DNA of 64,000 nucleotides from Orenia metallireducens (lineage in GTDB: Bacteria > Bacillota > Halanaerobiia > Halobacteroidales > Halobacteroidaceae): the NCBI RefSeq assembly GCF_001693735.1, contig NZ_LWDV01000009.1, positions 294,589-358,588 of the forward strand, written 5' to 3'. This document shows, in pieces, positions 46,060 through 54,593 of this stretch. Positions within the stretch are counted from its first letter, which is position 1. Every line of letters begins with the position of its first letter. The translations under genes and the position numbers were made by a program. A model generated the notes under the pieces. That model saw nothing but the letters and a program-made list of their open reading frames with translations. It had not been told where the DNA came from and did no database searches.

Positions 46060-47166
46060 ATGGCTAAATTAAAGATTAAAGAAGAGAGGAATAAGGACAC
46101 TTCTAATAGAGAAGAATATTCTTTTTGGAAAGATAAACTTTCATTATTAGCTAAACACTCCATGGCAAGTATAGCTGCTGTTATTATTTTGATATTATAT
46201 CTAGTGGTTATTTTGGCTGGCTTCTTAGCTCCCTATCACCCAAATCAGGCTTTTAAGAATCATTTCTTCCATCCGCCTACTAAGATTCACATTAAGGATG
46301 ATGATGGACTGACTTGGCCCTATGTCTATGCTACTAAGGAGGTAGGTTGGGCAAAGTACGAAGAGGATAAAAGCAAGAAATACCCAATTAATTTATTTTA
46401 TCATGGAAGTGAGTATAAGTTTTTAAAGTTGATTCCAACCAATATTCACTTTATAGGGGTAGATGAATCAGCCCATCTCTTTTTAATGGGGACTGATAAT
46501 TATGGAAGGGATATCTTTAGTAGAATACTATTTGGAGGAAGGGTATCGATGTTCTTAGGTTTTGCTGGGATATTGATTACCAGTATCTTTGGATTATTAA
46601 TTGGAGGAGTTGCAGGTTATTATGGGGGTTGGATTGATAGCCTATTAATGAGAATAGTAGAGGTGATTTTAAGTATTCCTAGCTTCTATCTATTATTGGC
46701 CTTAGCGGCAGTATTACCGATTAAATTATCCTCTACTTTTAGATTTTTCTTAATAATTCTGATTTTATCCTTTATTGGCTGGGCAGGGATGGCAAGGGTA
46801 GTTAGAGGAATGGTGATGGCGATTAAGGGGCAAGATTATGTAGTGGCAGCTCAATCTTTGGGTGCTAGTGATTTTCGAATAATTTGGAAGCATATCTTAC
46901 CAAGAGCAACGACCTATGTAATTGTTAGAGCGACTTTGGCTATACCTGGGTATATTTTGATGGAATCAGGCTTAAGCTTTATTGGATTAGGTATTCAACA
47001 ACCTGATGCTAGTTGGGGTAATATGTTAAGTTCAGCTCAGTCAATAACCAAGATAACTTCATTTCCGTGGCTATTAATACCGGGACTGATGATTTTTATC
47101 ACCATCTTATCCTTTAATCTATTAGGTGATGGGGTTAGAGATGCTTTAGACCCTAAGAATGAGTAG
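46060..47166 (+). CDS. dppC: Peptide ABC transporter permease, DppC/OppC type
   Basis: A 368-residue permease. After helix 1 (~35-60) there is a ~90-residue external segment (FLAPYHPNQAFKNHFFHPPT through GVDESAHLFLMG) before GTDNYGRDIFSRILFGGRVS, longer than in usual DppC. The coupling loop is KGQDYVVAAQSLGASDFRI and the C-terminal FIGLGIQQPDASWG and NLLGDGVRDALDP are intact. The cognate ATPases (DppD/F) are absent from the next genes, so they must be encoded elsewhere or shared. Confidence 0.93.
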   Translation: MAKLKIKEERNKDTSNREEYSFWKDKLSLLAKHSMASIAAVIILILYLVVILAGFLAPYHPNQAFKNHFFHPPTKIHIKDDDGLTWPYVYATKEVGWAKYEEDKSKKYPINLFYHGSEYKFLKLIPTNIHFIGVDESAHLFLMGTDNYGRDIFSRILFGGRVSMFLGFAGILITSIFGLLIGGVAGYYGGWIDSLLMRIVEVILSIPSFYLLLALAAVLPIKLSSTFRFFLIILILSFIGWAGMARVVRGMVMAIKGQDYVVAAQSLGASDFRIIWKHILPRATTYVIVRATLAIPGYILMESGLSFIGLGIQQPDASWGNMLSSAQSITKITSFPWLLIPGLMIFITILSFNLLGDGVRDALDPKNE

Positions 47167-47199
47167 AGTTATAGATAGATTTAAAGTGGGATTTAATAA

Positions 47200-47292
47200 G
47201 TATATTCAGACAGTAACGAGTGACAAGTAACAGGTGACAAGTTAAGTTCTTTACTGGTTACTTGCCACTAGATACTAAAGTATCGTAATATC
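47200..47292. repeat. Small member of the palindromic element family
   Basis: It starts GTATATTCAGACAGTAAC and ends AAAGTATCGTAATATCC, matching the ends of the elements at 36462 and 52432 with a few changes. The interior (AGTGACAAGTAAC / GGTTACTTGCCACT) is a different inverted repeat. The gap 47167-47430 holds no gene. Confidence 0.6.
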
Positions 47293-47430
47293 CTTTTACT
47301 GTATAATCTGTTCTACTGGCACAATATCTTAGAATAGAATATTATTATAGAATTTATTAATCTCTAGCAGGAAAACTCTCTTAAAGGGAGAATAATAACT
47401 TGTTATATATAAAGAATGGAGTGGAATTAG

Positions 47431-47758
47431 ATGTTTAAGGTCCTATAGCTAAAGAGACCTTATATTCTTAGTCTTGACAGTGATCAGTGGTATAATATAT
47501 TTACTTTTTCCTATATTAAGTTTGATTCCTAATCAATCGTAGTTCAATAAATGGAGAGGTTAAGTATCGGAATTATCGTGAAGGCAACTTCTTACCTGCT
47601 TTTAAGAATCATGCTTTTGAGATTAATGAAAAATTATGTTGGAATAGAGAATCAGTAGATGAAGGTTTTGGACTGATTAAATTTGGTTCTTGTACTGAGG
47701 TTATTATGCCTGAGTATGTAGAGGTAAAGGTTAAAGAAGGTAAGAGGTAGAATTACTA
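47431..47758 (+). pseudogene. psd: Phosphatidylserine decarboxylase remnant
   Basis: Start-region pieces read IAKETLY and LVLTVISGIIYLLFP after frameshifts. From ~47553 the frame reads NGEVKYRNYREGNFLPAFKN, FEINEKLCWNRES, GFGLIKFGSCTEVIMPEYV. This matches a short Psd with its G-S self-cleavage site (KFGS). The DPER and active-site segments between the two pieces are missing. Psd converts phosphatidylserine to phosphatidylethanolamine, the step after PssA, encoded 22 bases downstream. Confidence 0.75.
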
Positions 47759-47779
47759 TCATTGGGGAGGTAGTTGGGA

Positions 47780-48331
47780 ATGATTAGAGAGTTTTTAAGA
47801 GAGAGAAGTATCAAGGAGTCTGTTGATTTAAAATTGATTCCTTGTGCAGTGACTATGGGGAATCTATCTTGTGGAATAATAGCTATTTTAGCTATTATCC
47901 AAGAAGAGATGCATCTAGCTCCACTATTTATCTTATTAGCAGGTCTTTTTGATGTATTTGATGGGAGGATTGCTAGGGGTCTTGGAGCAACAAGTGACTT
48001 AGGAAAAGAGTTAGACTCTTTAGCTGATATAGTTTCCTTTGGTATTGCTCCAGCGGTATTGGTTTGGAGAGTAGGACTGATAGAATTGGGTGGTTTTGGG
48101 CTATTGTTGGTGGTTTTATTCTCTATGGCAGGTGCCTTGAGATTAGCAAGGTATAATATCACAGAATTTGATGGTTCTTATGTGGGAGTACCAATTACTG
48201 TAGCAGGGGCTTTATTGGCTTTTGTTAGCTTTTTTAGTTATAAGTATTCAGTACCTGTGGAGCTTCTAATCTTATTGATAATACTACTATCTTATTTGAT
48301 GATCAGCAAAGTTAAGATTCCTAAATTATAA
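47780..48331 (+). CDS. pssA: CDP-diacylglycerol-serine O-phosphatidyltransferase
   Basis: PssA makes phosphatidylserine from CDP-diacylglycerol and serine. The 183 residues show the CDP-alcohol phosphotransferase motif in DVFDGRIARGLGATSD and GKELDSLAD, followed by SFGIAPAVLVW and RLARYN, typical of PssA. There are about five membrane helices. ATG 47780 follows GGGGAGG. With psd decayed next door, phosphatidylserine may accumulate unless another decarboxylase exists. Confidence 0.93.
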   Translation: MIREFLRERSIKESVDLKLIPCAVTMGNLSCGIIAILAIIQEEMHLAPLFILLAGLFDVFDGRIARGLGATSDLGKELDSLADIVSFGIAPAVLVWRVGLIELGGFGLLLVVLFSMAGALRLARYNITEFDGSYVGVPITVAGALLAFVSFFSYKYSVPVELLILLIILLSYLMISKVKIPKL

Positions 48332-48456
48332 GGTTGAAATTATATCCTATTATAAAATATTTTAGAAAATATAAACCTTGAAGAGGTATTGCCCTTTAAA
48401 TATTGAATAATTATAGTAAAAAGAATTAATTTAATATCTTAGGGGGAAAAGTTATT

Positions 48457-49068
48457 ATGAAGAGATTCTTACTAATCTTATTACTGCTTTTAATGGTATT
48501 ATTCCCTAATAAAATTTGGGCTGTCAGCAAGGTTGAAGGTAAGTGGCAGGAGGTAGCTTTAGAGAGGAATAATCTATTAAATGATGATAAAGAAAATATA
48601 GTAGCAAAATATGAATTAGCTGTTGCATATGCTAATTTGGGGAAGATAGAGCAAGCCACGGAGATATTTAAAAGTTTAGATGAGACAAAAGGAAAAGAGG
48701 TACTAAAAGAGATTATTCCTAAGTATGAGATGATAGTAGAGAATAATACTGATGATATTATAGATAGTAATTATTTAGCATTTGCTTATTATATAATTGA
48801 AAATTACAAGGATTCTAAGCAATTATTTAATAGATTAGTTAAGTTAGACCCACAAAATATCTGGTCTTATAATTATTTAGCTGTGGTAGAGCATGAACTA
48901 AAGAATTATAATCAGGCTGAGAGGACATTAAAGAAATCTTTAGAAATAAAAGAGAGTGAATATACCCACTTTCTTTTAGGTGCCAATTATTATAAGAAAG
49001 GAAAAATCTTTAAAGCTTTATATCATATAGGCAAAGGTGGCAAAGGTGTCTCCTTATTCTTAAATTAA
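48457..49068 (+). CDS. Secreted or anchored TPR protein
   Basis: A 203-residue protein with an N-terminal signal segment (MKRFLLILLLLLMVLFPNKIWA) and about four tetratricopeptide units, for example ELAVAYANLGKIEQATEIFK, LAFAYYIIENYKDSKQLFNR and YLAVVEHELKNYNQAERTL. TPRs mediate protein-protein contacts. AGGGGG precedes the ATG. It lies alone between pssA and a terminator; its partner is unknown. Confidence 0.8.
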   Translation: MKRFLLILLLLLMVLFPNKIWAVSKVEGKWQEVALERNNLLNDDKENIVAKYELAVAYANLGKIEQATEIFKSLDETKGKEVLKEIIPKYEMIVENNTDDIIDSNYLAFAYYIIENYKDSKQLFNRLVKLDPQNIWSYNYLAVVEHELKNYNQAERTLKKSLEIKESEYTHFLLGANYYKKGKIFKALYHIGKGGKGVSLFLN

Positions 49069-49084
49069 ATAAGACCAATTAATT

Positions 49085-49115
49085 AAGACGAGGTTCTTAG
49101 GAATCTCGTCTTTTT
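49085..49115 (+). terminator. Terminator of the TPR gene
   Basis: AAGACGAG pairs with CTCGTCTT, extended imperfectly by GTTCTTAGGAAT, then T residues. Confidence 0.85.
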
Positions 49116-49176
49116 CTATTCACAGTTTTAGTTAAGAGTACATAAAATATATGTATAAAAATTTGGAGGTGATTTG

Positions 49177-50166
49177 ATGAAGAGATTATTGACTGGAAGT
49201 TTGGTATTAATCTTGTTGTTGACCTTAAGTTTTGGTGCTTTTGCAAAGACTAAGGTTAGGTTAAATGAAGTTGTTCATTCTATCTTCTATGCACCTCAAT
49301 ATGTGGCAATACATAAAGGATTCTTCGATGATGAGGGATTGGATATAGAATTATCTACTGCTTGGGGTGGTGACAAAGCAGCCACTAGTTTGATGTCTAA
49401 TAATGCTGATATAGCTTTAATAGGTCCTGAGACAACTCTGTACATCTATCAGCAAGGGGCAGATAATTATCTGGTTAACTTTGCTCAATTGACCCAAACA
49501 GCAGGTTCTTTTCTATTAGCAAGAGAACCTATGCCTGGTTTTACTTTAGAGGATCTAAGGGGTAAGAAGATTATTGGTAATCGTCCAGGTGGTGCTCCAG
49601 AGATGGTAATGGAGTATACTCTACGCCATAATGGGATAGAGCCCTTTAAAGATGTAGATATTGTTACCAATTTAGACTTTACAGCAAATGCACCAGCCTT
49701 TAAGAATGGATTAGGTGATTTTGTACAATTATTTGAGCCAAAGGCTTCACAATTAGAAGCTACAGGTGCTGCACATGTAGTAGCCTCTTTTGGAGAGCTT
49801 GGTGGAAAGGTACCTTATACAGTTTATATGGGAAGAAAGAACTATATTAAAGAGAACCCACAAACAGTCTTAAAGTTTACTAAAGCAGTCTACCGTGCTC
49901 AGAAGTGGGTTTATTCCCATTCAGCTAAAGAGATAGCTAGAGTGATTAGACCTTCTTTTCCAAATATAGACTTTGATATTTTAATAAAGGTAGTGGATAG
50001 ATATAAGAGCCAAGATACTTGGTCCCATAATCCAATTCTAAAGAAGAAGGATTTTGAACATTGGCAAGAGATTATTATGGAAGCTGGAGAGTTAGAAGAG
50101 ATGGTTGACTATAGAGTATTAGTGAATACCAACTTTGCTAGAAAATCTATCAATTTAGTAGAGTAA
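49177..50166 (+). CDS. ABC transporter substrate-binding protein, NMT1/SsuA type
   Basis: A 329-residue periplasmic-type protein with a signal peptide (ending FGAFAK). VVHSIFYAPQYVAIHKGFFDDEGLDI and the GGDKA, DIALIGPE and IGNRPGG motifs place it in the NMT1/SsuA/TauA/ThiY superfamily. Ligands range from sulfonates to pyrimidine thiamine precursors. ATG 49177 follows GGAGGTGA. It forms an operon with the ATPase (12-bp gap) and permease (8-bp overlap). No riboswitch precedes it, so the ligand cannot be assigned. Confidence 0.92.
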   Translation: MKRLLTGSLVLILLLTLSFGAFAKTKVRLNEVVHSIFYAPQYVAIHKGFFDDEGLDIELSTAWGGDKAATSLMSNNADIALIGPETTLYIYQQGADNYLVNFAQLTQTAGSFLLAREPMPGFTLEDLRGKKIIGNRPGGAPEMVMEYTLRHNGIEPFKDVDIVTNLDFTANAPAFKNGLGDFVQLFEPKASQLEATGAAHVVASFGELGGKVPYTVYMGRKNYIKENPQTVLKFTKAVYRAQKWVYSHSAKEIARVIRPSFPNIDFDILIKVVDRYKSQDTWSHNPILKKKDFEHWQEIIMEAGELEEMVDYRVLVNTNFARKSINLVE

Positions 50167-50178
50167 GGGGGGATAGTT

Positions 50179-50946
50179 GTGTCTAAGGTAGAGTTTAAAG
50201 ATGTAGGAATGAAGTACCATACTTTAGAAGGTGAGACAGAAGCCCTTAAAGACCTAAGCTTTACTATAGAAGATAGTAAATTTATCAGTTTGATCGGTCC
50301 TAGTGGTTGTGGCAAGAGTACTACTTTATCACTTTTGGCAGGATTACTATCTCCAACAGATGGTCAAGTGATGATTGATGGTAAAGAAGTAATGGGTATC
50401 AATCAGAAGGTTGGTTATATGTTACAGGAAGATTATCTCTTTCCTTGGAGGAGTATTCTAGATAATGTCTTATTGGGACTGGAAATTAGAGGTCAGCTCA
50501 ACGATGCTAGTAGAGAGAGGGCACGCCAATTGTTAGCTGATTATGGACTTGGAGATTTTGAAGATTATTATCCTACCCAATTATCAGGGGGGATGAGACA
50601 AAGAGTGGCTTTAGCCAGAACTTTAGCCATTGAACCTGACATCCTTCTATTAGATGAACCCTTTTCTGCTTTAGATTATCATACCAAGTTGGCCTTGGAG
50701 GATGAGGTTGCCCAAATATTAAGGGAAGAGAAGAAGACTGTTATCTTGGTAACCCATGATATTGGAGAAGCAATTGCTATGTCTGATAGGGTATTGGTCT
50801 TTAGTGAACGCCCAGGACAAATTAAGAGTGATCATAAGGTAGACTTGACTATAGAAGGGGAGTATTCAACCTTTAAAGCAAGAGAATCAGTAGAGTTTAA
50901 TAGGTACTTCAATTCCTTATGGGAGGAGTTGGATATCTATGTTTAA
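50179..50946 (+). CDS. ABC transporter ATPase, SsuB/TauB type
   Basis: A 255-residue nucleotide-binding subunit with Walker A GPSGCGKST (~39-47), the Q-loop MLQEDYLFPW, signature LSGGMRQRVALARTLA, Walker B ILLLDEPFSALD and H-loop VTHDIGEA. The DYLFPW Q-loop is typical of the nitrate/sulfonate/taurine group. It starts with GTG behind AAGGGGGG and overlaps the permease start. Confidence 0.94.
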   Translation: MSKVEFKDVGMKYHTLEGETEALKDLSFTIEDSKFISLIGPSGCGKSTTLSLLAGLLSPTDGQVMIDGKEVMGINQKVGYMLQEDYLFPWRSILDNVLLGLEIRGQLNDASRERARQLLADYGLGDFEDYYPTQLSGGMRQRVALARTLAIEPDILLLDEPFSALDYHTKLALEDEVAQILREEKKTVILVTHDIGEAIAMSDRVLVFSERPGQIKSDHKVDLTIEGEYSTFKARESVEFNRYFNSLWEELDIYV

Positions 50947-51769
50947 GTTTATTGAAGGAATATTGAGTAAAGGTGCTGTTAGTAAAGAGCATGGTCAATA
51001 TTTAAGGAGGGTCAGATTAAAGAAGATAGGAGTTAAGTTCTCCCAATTGTCCATTCTAGTAGTAATTATTATAGCTTGGGAGCTAGCTGCCAGATATAAA
51101 GTTATTGACCCTTTCATTACCAGCTATCCAACCCAGATAGTTAAGACCATCTACCAGATGGCTTTAAATGGAGAACTTGTCAAACATACTTGGACTACAA
51201 TTTATGAGACCTTGGTAGGGTTTAGCTTAGGTGCAATAATAGGTTTGATAGTAGCTACTGCTTTATGGTGGTCTGATTATCTATCTAAGGTTTTTGAACC
51301 TTATATTGTCTTATTAAATGCCCTGCCTAAGATGGCATTAGGTCCAATCTTGATTATTTGGTTAGGTAATGGAGTGACTGCGATTATAGGAATGTCATTA
51401 TTAGTCTCAATAATAGTAACCATTATGATGGTTTACAATGGTTTTAAGGAGACAGATAAAAATAAAGTCAAGCTACTACGTACTTTAGGAGCAAATGAGT
51501 TCCAAATCTTTAAAAAGGTAGTCTTGATGGAAAATCTACCGACTATCTTCTCTGCTCTAAAGGTGAATATAGGTTTATCTTTAGTAGGAACGATAGTAGG
51601 AGAATTTTTAGTCTCAAAAGCTGGATTAGGTTATCTAATAGTCTATGGTGGTCAAGTCTTTAAGTTGAGTTTAGTAATGACCAGTGTGATTATTTTATGT
51701 ATAGTTGCAGGATTATTATATTATTTAATAGTTTGGTTAGAAAAAAGTTTAATCAAATGGGATACTTGA
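50939..51769 (+). CDS. ABC transporter permease, SsuC/TauC type
   Basis: A 276-residue protein with six helices. The N-terminal IIIAWELAARYKVIDPFI and the coupling region LLRTLGANEFQIFKKVVLMENLPTIF, with VGEFLVSKAGLGYLI, are characteristic. Its ATG lies inside the last codons of the ATPase gene (8-bp overlap), indicating translational coupling. Confidence 0.94.
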   Translation: MFKFIEGILSKGAVSKEHGQYLRRVRLKKIGVKFSQLSILVVIIIAWELAARYKVIDPFITSYPTQIVKTIYQMALNGELVKHTWTTIYETLVGFSLGAIIGLIVATALWWSDYLSKVFEPYIVLLNALPKMALGPILIIWLGNGVTAIIGMSLLVSIIVTIMMVYNGFKETDKNKVKLLRTLGANEFQIFKKVVLMENLPTIFSALKVNIGLSLVGTIVGEFLVSKAGLGYLIVYGGQVFKLSLVMTSVIILCIVAGLLYYLIVWLEKSLIKWDT

Positions 51770-52084
51770 TCAATCTCTCTGCCTAGCAGGGGGATTTCTT
51801 TTATCTGTTTATAATCATTGGAATCATTAATCTTTTTATCGCATAGTGAATAGGTTAATTTAAGAGGAGTTAATGGAAGTTAGTCAGTTTTGTTTATGTT
51901 ACTTTAATTAACTATGATTCCAGAGGGATTTGATAGAAAATTAGTTGGAGAGATATTTCAGGGACCTTTTAAGAGAGTAGTAAATTTATTTAATAATATA
52001 TATCAGGAAAATATAAGCTTTGATTATCAGGAGGGATTTTAGGGGTTTATATACCTAAAAAATTAGAGTAAAGGAGGGGTTTAA
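51770..52084. other. Spacer before the gerP-like cluster
   Basis: No supported gene. A 42-codon frame at 51914-52042 (MIPEGFDRKLVGEIFQG) lacks a ribosome binding site and may be a remnant. AAAGGAGGGG at 52070-52079 serves the following pseudogene. Confidence 0.4.
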
Positions 52085-52347
52085 TTGGTAATAGAAGGTG
52101 GTCAACTTGTTATCTTTTTAGGTACTTTTGATGTAAATGCTTTAGAGAATACCTCACAAGTAATCTTTGGTGATGATAACTTCTTTCAAGCCAAGATAGT
52201 CAAGTTAAGAATAACCTAGTTACAGGGCAGATTTATGGTGACTTTGATGTTAATATTCAACAACCAGTTGCTTCACCAATTTATGATTCAGATGGGCTAG
52301 ATATGAATTCACCAGCTATTCAGACACCATTGGGGTTAGAAGATTGA
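52085..52347 (+). pseudogene. GerPA/GerPF-like spore protein, frameshifted
   Basis: TTG 52085 behind AAAGGAGGGG opens FLGTFDVNALENTSQVIFGD, which stops early. The neighbouring frame continues NNLVTGQIYGDFDVNIQQP and SPIYDSDGLDMNSP to 52347. A one-base loss near 52197-52205 restores one ~88-residue protein with the same plan as the three intact paralogues downstream: a beta strand, S..V..GD, then G.I.G, then a DxDxxD tail. Confidence 0.65.
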
Positions 52348-52431
52348 TAAAGTATTTTTGATAGTCTGGCTTTTATAGTCAGGCTTCCTTGTGATAGTTA
52401 AATTTGAATATGGATAATAGCAGTTAATGGG

Positions 52432-52644
52432 TATATTGCGATACTTTTCACACCTCATCCCCAACCCTTCTCCTACTCTTAGAAGAAGGGAGAAAAGTAA
52501 AAGAGAAAGAGTTTCCCCTCTCATTAGTTAAGGAGAGACTGGTTGTGTACGAAGAGTAATTGAACTGTATTACTCGTAGGGGGATTAAGGGGTGAAGTGT
52601 GAGGTTTTGAACTTAATTTTTAACTATAAAAGTATCGTATTATC
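52432..52644. repeat. Palindromic element, second large copy
   Basis: It begins TATATTGCGATACTTTT and ends AAAAGTATCGTATTATC. Inside are CACACCTCATCCCC and, near the other end, GGGGTGAAGTGTGAGG, plus CCTTCTCCT / AGAAGAAGGG and CTCATTAGTTAAGGAGAG blocks. Its layout matches the element at 36462-36653. It separates the frameshifted gerP-like gene from the intact ones. Confidence 0.75.
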
Positions 52645-52824
52645 TATCTATTACAGTAATTCTTCTACTAGCCGTAGAACCTTAGATTTACTTATTTGCT
52701 TAATCATATAAATAGGCAAGATAACATAAGTTTTAATTAAAGGTAATAACTTTATTTAGACTTTATTCCAATAATTTTTTATTGAATCTAAGATTATAAA
52801 CTTTTTTTCAAAGCATCTTAAAAA

Positions 52825-52854
52825 TTAACCAATTTGCTCTATAAACATAATATA
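52825..52854 (+). promoter_or_regulatory. Possible sigma-K promoter of the gerP-like cluster
   Basis: CATAATATA (52846-52854) fits the sigma-K -10 consensus CATAnnnTA, and AACC about 15 bases upstream fits the AC of the -35. It lies 40 bases before the first intact gene. GerP operons in Bacillus are mother-cell (sigma-K) transcribed, so the match agrees with the gene content; short AT-rich matches can be chance. Confidence 0.5.
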
Positions 52855-52893
52855 AATAGAATAGCTATGATACTAATGAGGAGGGAATGATTT

Positions 52894-53133
52894 ATGTCTG
52901 TAAATATTATATATAATGCTATCAATGTCAATAGCCTTAATACCAACTCTACAGTGTCTATTGGTGAAAATGCCCAGACTAATTGGGACTCTCATAATAA
53001 AAATAATTATGGTAATGGTAGTCATTATGGTATAGTTAATGTTTTAGCACCATCAAATATAATTTTTGATAATGATATTTTAGATACACCAATAAATGAC
53101 CCAGACTTTGTACCAACAGCCCAAGCTGAGTAA
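52894..53133 (+). CDS. GerPA/GerPF-like spore coat protein 1
   Basis: A 79-residue beta-rich protein: INVNSLNTNSTVSIGENAQ, then SHNKNNYGNGSHYGIVNV and a tail DNDILDTPINDPDF. The plan of strand, S-x-V-x-x-G-[DE]-N-x-Q, G-x-G and acidic D-x-D-x-x-D tail recalls GerPA/GerPF, small coat proteins needed for germinant passage through the Bacillus spore coat. GAGGAGGG precedes the ATG. It is the first of three tandem paralogues. Confidence 0.6.
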   Translation: MSVNIIYNAINVNSLNTNSTVSIGENAQTNWDSHNKNNYGNGSHYGIVNVLAPSNIIFDNDILDTPINDPDFVPTAQAE

Positions 53134-53151
53134 CTCTAAGGGGGGATGATA

Positions 53152-53400
53152 TTGGATAAGGAAGGAAATCAGATTGTGGTTTTTGAGAGTATTAATGTCA
53201 ATTCTATCAATACTTTATCAGGAATCTTTGTAGGAGATAACTTACAATGCTTTTGGAGAGCACAAAATAAATTGAATTCAGGCTTTGGTGAGGTAAAGGG
53301 AGAAGGCAATCTAGTTTTAACCCCTTTTAATGTTGTAGCTGATCCAGATTGTATTGATAACCCATCTATTTATCATGAAATGGAGGATAATAATGGCTAG
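53152..53400 (+). CDS. GerPA/GerPF-like spore coat protein 2
   Basis: An ~82-residue paralogue of the preceding protein: INVNSINTLSGIFVGDNLQ, FWRAQNKLNSGFGEVKGEGN and the tail DPDCIDNP. TTG 53152 is chosen because the AAGGGGGG site directly abuts the ATG at 53146; the two differ by two residues. It overlaps the next gene by 8 bases, showing a tightly coupled operon. Confidence 0.6.
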   Translation: MDKEGNQIVVFESINVNSINTLSGIFVGDNLQCFWRAQNKLNSGFGEVKGEGNLVLTPFNVVADPDCIDNPSIYHEMEDNNG

Positions 53401-53584
53401 GATTAGGTTCAAAAATCTTAAGATAGAGAATATTAATAATTCTTCAGGAATTTTTTCTGGTGACAATTTGCAGGTTAAATGGAAGTCTTATGTACAGCAA
53501 AGTAGTGGGTATGGAGAGTTGCAAGGCAATTTTAATAAAGTAGATAAGGTTAAGAGTGTAGTTGTTAAAAGGGAAAGTAAATAG
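53393..53584 (+). CDS. GerPA/GerPF-like spore coat protein 3
   Basis: A 63-residue paralogue: LKIENINNSSGIFSGDNLQV, then QSSGYGELQGNFNKVDKV. It lacks the acidic DxDxxD tail of the other copies and ends in a basic VVVKRESK. ATG 53393 follows TGGAGG within the 3' end of the upstream gene. Confidence 0.58.
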   Translation: MARIRFKNLKIENINNSSGIFSGDNLQVKWKSYVQQSSGYGELQGNFNKVDKVKSVVVKRESK

Positions 53585-53768
53585 TTATAAATTATTTGAA
53601 ATTTACTTCAAATTGTTCATTTATATAGATTTCTAATTTAAAGTTGAGGTCTATAGTATCTAATTAATACTGGTTACTGTTATCTAACTCTAATCTTATA
53701 TAGTTCAATTTAAAGTTTAACTACTATAATTTATACAGTTATATAATGAAGAGGATGGAGGTGAGCAT

Positions 53769-54224
53769 TTGAAGTGGCTAGATAAGATAAAATGGATATT
53801 CAAAGGAGATAAAGCAGAAGGACCGTCAAAAGAGGTTGATGATATAAATAAAAGGTTAAAATTGATAGAAGAGATACTCAAGGAGATTAAGAAGAAGCCA
53901 CTTAAATGCCATATTACTATAGAAGAACTCAATTTAGATAATCTTCAATTAGAGAATTTAATCTTTAATTTTGAAAAAATCGATGTAAAGGAGTTAAGTG
54001 GTGCTTTAAATATAGGTAATAACTTTGGTGTTACTGTAAATAAAGAGGGTAAGAAGAATGATAAGAAAAAAGATAAGAAGATAAAAGAAGATTTATTAAA
54101 AAAGGTAAAAATAAAGCAAAAGAATGAGAATAAAGAAGTTTTATCAAAAGAATTACAAGCAAAAGTAGAAGATAAGCAAAATACTAAGACTAATCCTATT
54201 ATTAATAAACGTTACATATTGTAA
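53769..54224 (+). CDS. GerPC-like spore protein
   Basis: A 151-residue protein. Residues ~20-50 form a short coiled coil (DDINKRLKLIEEILKEIKKK). Residues ~65-95 read LIFNFEKIDVKELSGALNIG, close to the GerPC core pattern (I-x-Y-x-F-D-Q-L-x-V-x-x-L-x-G-T-L-N-I-G, recalled). The C-terminal ~55 residues are Lys/Glu-rich. TTG 53769 follows GGAGGTGAG. Its place after three GerPA/PF-like genes supports the call. Confidence 0.62.
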   Translation: MKWLDKIKWIFKGDKAEGPSKEVDDINKRLKLIEEILKEIKKKPLKCHITIEELNLDNLQLENLIFNFEKIDVKELSGALNIGNNFGVTVNKEGKKNDKKKDKKIKEDLLKKVKIKQKNENKEVLSKELQAKVEDKQNTKTNPIINKRYIL

Positions 54225-54272
54225 GTTTAATTTCGCTAATAAGACTATATTACGATTTACAGGAGGGTTGAA

Positions 54273-54554
54273 ATGTCATTTTTATCACCTAACTTTGTAA
54301 TTGGAGAGATAAAAATCGGTACTATTGAAGGAGCTTCATGTGTCAATTTAGGAAATAACCTTCCTATTGGATTTGAAAGTTATAAAAAATCTAGTCAGGG
54401 TTTTGGATCAATTAGTGGTGATAATAACAATATTGAAGAGATAGCGGCTTTGCTTAATGACTTAAGTAAGATAAATATATATGAAGAAGATGATGATATA
54501 CCTGATTGGACTAAAAGGTTAATAGCTGATAAATTAGCAGAATCTAAAAGATAG
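54273..54554 (+). CDS. GerPB/GerPD-like spore protein
   Basis: A 93-residue protein beginning FLSPNFVIGEIKIGTIEGAS with CVNLGN next, like the short GerPB/GerPD proteins (I-x-I-x-x-V-x-x-S-S-x-x-x-I-G). Then SSQGFGSISGDNNNI links it to the other paralogues. The C-terminal ~40 residues are helical and charged. GGAGGG lies seven bases before the ATG. Confidence 0.55.
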   Translation: MSFLSPNFVIGEIKIGTIEGASCVNLGNNLPIGFESYKKSSQGFGSISGDNNNIEEIAALLNDLSKINIYEEDDDIPDWTKRLIADKLAESKR

Positions 54555-54593
54555 GATTCTGTTATTTCTATTAAATAAGAAGGAGGAGATTTA

